Assembly (NCBI GenBank): GCA_947179485.1
Contig: OX359250.1
Span: 16,660,539-16,724,538, forward strand
DNA from: Allacma fusca
Taxonomy: Eukaryota > Arthropoda > Collembola > Symphypleona > Sminthuridae
Length of the DNA stretch: 64,000 nt
Direction of reading: 5' to 3'
Part shown: piece by piece, positions 63,201 to 64,000 of the stretch
Position numbering within the stretch: position 1 is the first letter of the stretch
How the letters are laid out: every line of letters begins with the position of its first letter
Program-made: the position numbers and the translations under genes
Notes under the pieces: generated by a model
Database searches by the model: none
The model's input: the letters and a program-made list of their open reading frames with translations, nothing else
What the model was told of the DNA's origin: nothing

Positions 63201-63445
63201 ATTAATTTAAGAAATATATCCTAGTAAAAGAATTGACTTACCGCCTCCATTTTTGTAGCAATAATACGGAAATCTCCAAACGTTGGCTAAATCAACAGCG
63301 AAGCCGATAATGGAGAGAAGAAAGTCCAGTCCCTGGGACCAAGTCTCTCGTTCCCCATCGCCGTCAGCAGGACTCGTCGGGGAATCTGTCTTCTCTCGTA
63401 CTATCACATTTTGGTTTGTATTCTTACATTCCCTACCATGCAGTC
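45746..63445 (-). CDS. SLC6 monoamine (dopamine/noradrenaline-type) transporter, 5' end outside window
   Basis: This is a Na+/Cl--coupled plasma-membrane carrier that would take up a monoamine after release. Twelve supported exons and one candidate terminal exon, all GT-AG with compatible phases, give about 602 codons after the missing first exon; family members are 600-630 residues. Diagnostic features: TM1 has [11 protein letters not shown], with the Asp that distinguishes monoamine transporters from GABA and glycine carriers. RETW before TM1, Y and D in [14 protein letters not shown], and D in IMDEF form the intracellular gate network. Arg of VWRFP and Asp of FFDTYAAG form the extracellular gate. 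TM8 has GIDSAMGG, as in vertebrate DAT/NET (SERT has DSTFAG). The EL2 Cys pair is in [13 protein letters not shown]6 reads FFSSGAGFG, with Ser where most relatives have Leu (FFSLG). An arthropod octopamine or tyramine transporter is possible. Introns range from 86 bp to 5.5 kb. Confidence 0.92.
45854..47837 (-). other. Transporter intron before the candidate last exon
   Basis: No convincing further exon was found. A 93-codon minus frame at 47177-47458 is Cys/Ser-rich but lacks splice-phase or homology support. Confidence 0.45.
47838..48005 (-). CDS. SLC6 transporter exon: end of TM11 and TM12
   Basis: Acceptor GGAATAG, donor ACC|GTAAGT, phase 0 to phase 0, 56 codons. Contains [16 protein letters not shown] and the hydrophobic TM12 through [14 protein letters not shown]. 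YPxWA-x-x-x-GY is the family pattern before TM12. Confidence 0.88.
48136..48236 (-). CDS. SLC6 transporter exon: IL5 and start of TM11
   Basis: Acceptor TTCTTGCAG, donor GCT|GTAATG. Encodes [20 protein letters not shown] then ICWKFVSPL. The order D-I-x-x-M-x-G...P-G-x-YWR-x-CWK-x-VSP is strongly conserved in SLC6. It is too short for a long open frame and was found by homology and phase. Confidence 0.9.
48405..48504 (-). CDS. SLC6 transporter exon: TM10
   Basis: Acceptor TTTCTAG, donor TACG|GTATGT, phase 0 to 1. Encodes [17 protein letters not shown] and [11 protein letters not shown]. The Asp in FFD corresponds to the extracellular-gate Asp of DAT. Confidence 0.9.
49571..49997. repeat. 23-bp minisatellite
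   Basis: The unit is AATAACCAGTATCCGTTATT plus three bases. About eleven nearly perfect copies run from ~49660 to ~49921, with degenerate units (CAGT instead of CCGT) at both edges, the usual core-and-edge pattern of an array homogenised by unequal exchange or slippage. Confidence 0.93.
50154..50340. mobile_element. pogo/Tigger-like MITE 3
   Basis: The ends TAGTCAAATCTTGATATAACG and, inverted, CAGTCAAATCGCGATATAGCG are flanked by TA on the right and a partly merged TA on the left. CAGTCAAATC..GATATAACG is a Tigger-style TIR. It is ~187 bp, within a transporter intron. Confidence 0.65.
51188..51328 (-). CDS. SLC6 transporter exon: end of TM8, IL4, TM9
   Basis: Acceptor ATTTAG, donor CGA|GTAAGT, phase 0 to 0, 47 codons. 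Starts [20 protein letters not shown], then [17 protein letters not shown]. This Met is internal and is not a start codon. Confidence 0.92.
51450..51562 (-). CDS. SLC6 transporter exon: EL4 and TM8
   Basis: Acceptor TTTCATTAG, donor GCT|GTAAGC, phase 1 to 0. Encodes [19 protein letters not shown] and [17 protein letters not shown]-x-F-x-x-YPEA is a family signature, and LGIDSA supplies TM8 substrate and Na+ site residues. Confidence 0.92.
51885..52009 (-). CDS. SLC6 transporter exon: IL3 end, TM7, start of EL4
   Basis: Acceptor TGTTTGCAG, donor GTTG|GTAAGA, phase 2 to 1. Encodes [20 protein letters not shown] and IFTYLGSMA, the conserved NC-x-TS-x-x-x-GFVIF-x-x-LG-x-MA stretch. Confidence 0.92.
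52260..52363 (-). CDS. SLC6 transporter exon: TM6 and start of TM7
   Basis: Acceptor CTCGAAG (weak pyrimidine tract), donor ACAG|GTAGTC, phase 0 to 2. Encodes [19 protein letters not shown] and [12 protein letters not shown]. Gln of QIFFS and Asn of SYN are Cl-/Na+ site positions in the family. Two positions are unusual: Ser instead of Leu in FFSSG, and Pro instead of Lys in SYNPF. Confidence 0.9.
52450..52589 (-). CDS. SLC6 transporter exon: TM5
   Basis: Acceptor AATAACAG, donor GGA|GTAAGT, phase 1 to 0. Encodes [19 protein letters not shown] then [17 protein letters not shown]. The VVW-T-x-x-x-PY-x-x-x-x-x-LL-x-RG-x-TL-x-GA string is diagnostic of SLC6. Confidence 0.93.
52945..53075 (-). 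CDS. SLC6 transporter exon: end of EL2 and TM4
   Basis: Acceptor ATACACAG, donor ACGG|GTCGGT (a non-optimal donor), phase 2 to 1. Encodes [18 protein letters not shown] and the TM4 stretch ending [11 protein letters not shown] second AG at 53070-53071 would shorten the exon by six bases; the chosen site keeps the spacing of EYF-x-x-x-VLE in relatives. Confidence 0.85.
53612..53758. repeat. Solo end of the foldback family
   Basis: The right tip CCTCTTCACCGATGATAT and the units TTCATTTTGCTTTTACTCAA match the right arm of element B at 17150-17307. The left part is missing. Confidence 0.6.
53889..53929. repeat. (CT)n microsatellite
   Basis: About 20 CT units with one interruption near the end, inside the transporter intron. 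Confidence 0.9.
55764..55822. repeat. (CT)n microsatellite, compound
   Basis: Two CT blocks separated by CGTCCCTAT. Confidence 0.9.
56588..56831 (-). CDS. SLC6 transporter exon: TM3 and extracellular loop 2
   Basis: Acceptor GCTTTTTAG, donor TTCAG|GTAATT, phase 1 to 2. Encodes [20 protein letters not shown] then [12 protein letters not shown]. Loop 2 has the disulfide pair in [11 protein letters not shown] and at least four N-glycosylation sequons (NNS, NMT, NRT, NAT), ending TSPASEYF. Confidence 0.93.
57142..57199. repeat. (CT)n microsatellite
   Basis: A pure run of about 28 CT units in the short intron between the TM2 and TM3 exons, ~310 bases from the acceptor side. Confidence 0.92.
57651..57782 (-). 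CDS. SLC6 transporter exon: end of TM1b, TM2
   Basis: Acceptor TTTTGCGTAG, donor AAAG|GTAAAT, phase 1 to 1. Encodes [20 protein letters not shown] then ELLLGQ and [17 protein letters not shown]-x-x-PY...P-x-FYMEL-x-LGQ-x-x-x-x-G is the SLC6 signature around TM2. Confidence 0.93.
59677..59885. mobile_element. Solo hAT-like terminus with GGGAAC words
   Basis: The tip CAGTGCTTGTCATGGGGACA resembles the TAGTGCCCCTCATGGGTACA tip of hAT elements 1 and 2. It is followed by GTTCCC / GGGAAC words for ~200 bases. No opposite terminus was found, so the element is truncated. Confidence 0.5.
61053..61141. repeat. 89-bp perfect-arm inverted repeat
   Basis: The 18-base arms GTTTACTTGGAAAGGCTT (61053-61070) and their exact inverse (61124-61141) surround 53 bases. 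It may be a miniature transposon or its footprint; a structured intronic RNA is also conceivable. Confidence 0.75.
61460..62790. repeat. Divergent tandem repeat, ~300-400-bp units, about four copies
   Basis: Four segments share an ordered set of words: TTATCCTCxTTTAAC-ACC near the start, a TGTTGCxxTCATG core (61571, 61868, 62336, 62678), TGATAG / GATGACTC, AAAGGATTTxCCCCT, and AACATGTAACGTAA-x-TTxAAGT-CCTCT at the end. Spacing is about 300, 470 and 340. Sequence identity looks low, so this is an old array inside the transporter intron. Confidence 0.55.
62308..62342. repeat. 15-bp perfect hairpin
   Basis: AACATCATTAAACAC, loop GTGAT, then the exact inverse. It lies inside one unit of the divergent tandem repeat; the other units lack it. 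Confidence 0.8.
63242..63445 (-). CDS. SLC6 transporter exon: N-terminal segment and TM1
   Basis: Acceptor AAATTTCAG, donor GGCG|GTAAGT, phase 1 to 1. Encodes a polar stretch with [15 protein letters not shown], then [20 protein letters not shown] and [10 protein letters not shown]. The RETW Arg, TM1 Asp and WRFP Arg are all present. It starts mid-codon, so at least one coding exon with the initiator Met lies further upstream, probably beyond 64000. Confidence 0.95.
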
Positions 63446-64000
63446 CTGAAATTTTTAAAGATAATAATTAAACACGTAGATACTGGAAACTAGTCATACA
63501 GGTGATTTTTATTGTCCTTCCGAACAAGATATCCCAAGGGAATACGAGACCTACAAATGTACAGGTGAGGCGTAAAGAGAGGATTTAACATATGTACTAA
63601 TAGGATAAATTAAAAAATTTAGTAATTTAGTTTACTGAAAAATTATATAGGTTAAATGAAGTTTGAGAGCGGGATATAAACAAAATAACTGGCGAAGAAG
63701 AAAAAGAAAAACGAGTGTTAGTTTGTGGGGTAAATATTTGGAAGATTAAGGATGCAGTATTTTGCAAAACGGAAGTTGCAGAAAATACCAAGGTACCATA
63801 AACACAAAGGTTGTATACAAAGGAACAGAATGTTGTTCCCATAAATAAATTAAAGTTAGAGAAGAAATGCTCATATTATCATCATATTGAGTGCCGACGG
63901 AATCTATGTGGAATACAAAAAATGGTTGTAAATATCAACCTGGAAGACACAAGACATAATCTTAAAATTGTGATGTGTTGAGATTTGGAATTATTGTTTC
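63446..64000. other. Upstream intron of the transporter, edge of window
   Basis: No start exon was recognised on the minus strand. The 71-codon frame at 63627-63842 has no N-terminal SLC6 features and no donor in the needed phase that I can support. Confidence 0.4.

Larger units (their letters stand above)
57783..63241 (-). other. Large transporter intron between TM1 and TM2 exons
   Basis: This 5.46-kb intron holds a solo hAT-like end, an 89-bp inverted repeat and a divergent tandem repeat, listed separately. No exon of another gene is supported. Confidence 0.6.

Overview
The window is AT-rich, intron-rich and crowded with repeats, as in an arthropod nuclear genome. A copepod such as a sea louse would fit the base composition, TE load and gene types, but that is inference; no marker in the sequence fixes the species. 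Only two host genes are clearly supported: the large 3' coding exon of a beta-tubulin on the + strand (5575-6746) and a multi-exon SLC6 monoamine transporter of dopamine/noradrenaline type on the - strand (exons between 63445 and 45746). No prokaryotic features, CRISPR arrays or rRNA genes were seen.

Layout. 1-5574: non-coding, probably intron or upstream DNA of the tubulin gene. 5575-6746: tubulin exon, residues ~56 to the stop. 8-20 kb: a dense nest of DNA transposons, including hAT-like elements with 8-bp target duplications, head-to-tail Helitron-like repeats, a pogo/Tigger-like MITE, two foldback elements built from ~31-bp units, and several copies of an unclassified interspersed repeat that other elements have inserted into. 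19.7-21.9 kb: A-rich and T-rich minisatellites. 23-26.9 kb: short, frame-broken, partly cysteine-rich coding relics that I cannot assign. 27-32.5 kb: retroelement debris (Ty3/gypsy integrase tail, LTR-like blocks, a Penelope-like GIY-YIG fragment followed by a hammerhead-like core) and a ~190-bp tandem repeat. 32.7-44.4 kb: four more hAT-like elements and a Helitron helicase tail with its 3' terminus. 45.7-64 kb: the transporter gene, whose long introns hold minisatellites, microsatellites, MITEs and a divergent tandem repeat.

The transporter assembles from twelve well-supported exons plus one candidate terminal exon. Every junction I checked is GT-AG and every phase matches its neighbour. 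It would be a 12-TM plasma-membrane Na+/Cl--coupled carrier. It retains the TM1 aspartate of monoamine transporters and the residues of both the intracellular and extracellular gates; its first coding exon lies beyond the right edge.

The most striking pattern is in the hAT-like elements. At least nine bounded elements, plus a solo end, each carry subterminal arrays of a short word, and in most of them that word restates the inner end of the element's own terminal inverted repeat (GGGTAC, CAATTTCAA, ATATCGTTA, CCCTG and others). A second pattern is that Helitron-like repeats at 12-14 kb share the 3' terminal sequence of the helicase-bearing relic at 42.9 kb.
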